Positions 63,074 through 64,000 of a stretch of 64,000 nucleotides of DNA are shown in pieces. The notes below the pieces were generated by a model. That model was given only the letters and a program-made list of their open reading frames with translations, was not told the DNA's origin and did no database searches. Both the position numbers and the translations under genes were made by a program. Every line of letters begins with the position of its first letter. Within the stretch, counting starts at the first letter, position 1. Source of the DNA: Paenibacillus sp. HB172176 (GTDB lineage: Bacteria > Bacillota > Bacilli > Paenibacillales > Paenibacillaceae); the NCBI RefSeq assembly GCF_011947265.1, contig NZ_JAATHD010000001.1:62001-126000 (forward strand), read 5' to 3'.

Positions 63074-63816
63074 AGACGCTGCTGAGGAGACGGCCGAAGC
63101 GAATCGGCTTGCTGCTTCCCTCCAGCAATACGGTGGCGGAGCCTCTGTTCGCTGCGATGCTCGCGCCGTACCGGGAGGAGCTTTGCCTGCATGTCAGCCG
63201 CTTCCGAGTGACGACCATAACATGGGATGCCGCAGATCAGTTCGACGAGAAGCCGATGCTTGAAGGCGCTTCGCTGCTGGCGGATGCCAAGGTGGATCTC
63301 ATTCTGTACGCCGCGACTTCCGGAGCGTGGCTTCATGCAGAGGCGGATGCTCGCTTATGCGAGCGGATCGAGCAGGCGACGGGCATTGCCGCAACGACCT
63401 CGATCCTTGATCTTTATGCGGTATTGACCCGCTATAAGGCGCAACGGATTGCAATCCTTGCGGGCTATACGCCGGACTTGATGCACCGCGTGGAATCGGG
63501 CTTTCGCAAGAAGGGAATCGCTTGCGCAGGCTGGCGAACCTTTGCGATAGCGGACAATCATCAATTAAGCGGCATTACTCGCGAAGAGCTGCTGCGCGAA
63601 GCTCGATTGTTAGCGGGCGAATGGGAAGGTGAGTACGACGCCCTTGTCACGCTGGGTACGAATGTGCTGGCGGCGCCGCTAGCTGCCCGGCTTGAAGAGG
63701 AGGGTATTTCTCTCGTCATCGATACCGTATCGGCGTCGGTGCGGTCGCTTCTCGAGCGCTTCGGGCTGCCCCGGAGCTCCGGCATGGCTGCGAATTGGGG
63801 GCGGATATTCGACTAG
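63058..63816 (+). CDS. Asp/Glu racemase-like (maleate isomerase/AMDase) protein lacking both Cys
   Basis: 252 residues of the Asp/Glu/hydantoin racemase superfamily, closest by eye to maleate isomerase and arylmalonate decarboxylase: LLPSSNTVAEPLFAAML (~19-35) and LILYAATSGAWL (~81-92). The first catalytic Cys of maleate isomerase (YAC) is Ala86 and the second lies in GTN (200-202), where Cys is also missing. ATG 63058 with GGGAGG, inside the allB end. Operon context suggests an allantoin or hydantoin racemase, or another non-redox step, but the chemistry must use other residues. Last gene of the operon. Confidence 0.85.
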   Translation: MDQGIETLLRRRPKRIGLLLPSSNTVAEPLFAAMLAPYREELCLHVSRFRVTTITWDAADQFDEKPMLEGASLLADAKVDLILYAATSGAWLHAEADARLCERIEQATGIAATTSILDLYAVLTRYKAQRIAILAGYTPDLMHRVESGFRKKGIACAGWRTFAIADNHQLSGITREELLREARLLAGEWEGEYDALVTLGTNVLAAPLAARLEEEGISLVIDTVSASVRSLLERFGLPRSSGMAANWGRIFD

Positions 63817-63905
63817 TTCGTGTGAGCTTTATTCGGGCATGCAAGGTTGAGAGGAAGAGAATGCCGCACAGGTACAAAAGCATCAGAAGGCGACACAGGT
63901 ACACG

Positions 63906-63956
63906 AGCGCCCATGGCTGAACACTTGAAGAAGTGTGCGGTCAGCGGGCGCTTTTT
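63906..63956 (+). terminator. Terminator of the allantoinase operon
   Basis: AGCGCCC (63906-63912) pairs with GGGCGCT (63946-63952), enclosing an inner hairpin (ACACTT/AAGTGT), followed by TTTTT. Confidence 0.8.
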
Positions 63957-64000
63957 GCTTTGGCTGGAACGGCAACAAGGTCAGTAAGTCGTAAAAAGCG

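Overview
This window looks like a chromosomal segment of a Paenibacillus-type member of the Firmicutes. The signs are an S-layer-homology (SLH) surface protein, YesM/YesN-like two-component pairs beside LplABC-type sugar importers that lack an ATPase gene, strong AGGAGG-type ribosome sites with frequent GTG/TTG starts, lipobox-type binding proteins, and a cyd operon. No rRNA, complete tRNA or CRISPR array is visible. Base composition is AT-rich in the first ~5.9 kb and moderately GC-rich afterwards.

Layout. (1) 1-5857: right end of an integrated element with unknown AT-rich cargo, a D5-like primase-helicase, an excisionase-like HTH protein, a small unknown protein and a tyrosine integrase. 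It ends in a duplicated 3' end of what is probably ssrA (tmRNA), followed by that gene's terminator. (2) 6340-14806: a SEC-C protein, ung, and the cydA-cydB-cydDC operon on the minus strand, with an Fnr-type box placed at about -41.5. (3) 15005-26238: an orphan sugar-binding lipoprotein, a 2413-residue SLH protein and a membrane-anchored AraC regulator. (4) 26399-29858: a cold-shock protein, an AraC regulator, an SDR and a GNAT enzyme. (5) 29890-39617: a LacI-regulated sugar cluster with an ABC importer lacking an ATPase, two Gfo/Idh/MocA oxidoreductases, a large acetylxylan-esterase-like hydrolase and a NagB-like protein with altered active-site residues. (6) 39716-46297: a minus-strand LplABC-like importer with its YesN/YesM pair and a cre site. 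(7) 46529-57916: an APC permease, an MscS channel, two serine hydrolases, a Fur-controlled siderophore importer with a fused FhuB-like permease, a TetR/MFS pair and a second MFS exporter behind an array of 8-bp repeats. (8) 58073-63816: a GntR(FCD)-regulated operon with an Ssu/Nrt-type importer, allantoinase and an Asp/Glu-racemase-like protein that lacks the family's cysteines.

How the parts fit. Most of the window is uptake and breakdown of scavenged compounds: two oligosaccharide systems that must borrow an MsmX-like ATPase, an iron-siderophore system that also lacks its ATPase here, and a ureide/hydantoin-like nitrogen system. Several regulatory sites can be read directly: a perfect LacI-type palindrome next to a -10 box, an 18/19 Fur box next to a consensus promoter, a perfect FCD-type palindrome behind the gntR gene, repeated ATACGTNCAGTAT elements between tetR and its MFS gene, and an Fnr/CRP-type box upstream of cydA. 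The clusters most likely to hold undescribed biology are the LacI cluster, the allantoinase-racemase operon, the binding-protein/SLH/membrane-AraC trio, and the unknown genes of the ssrA island.
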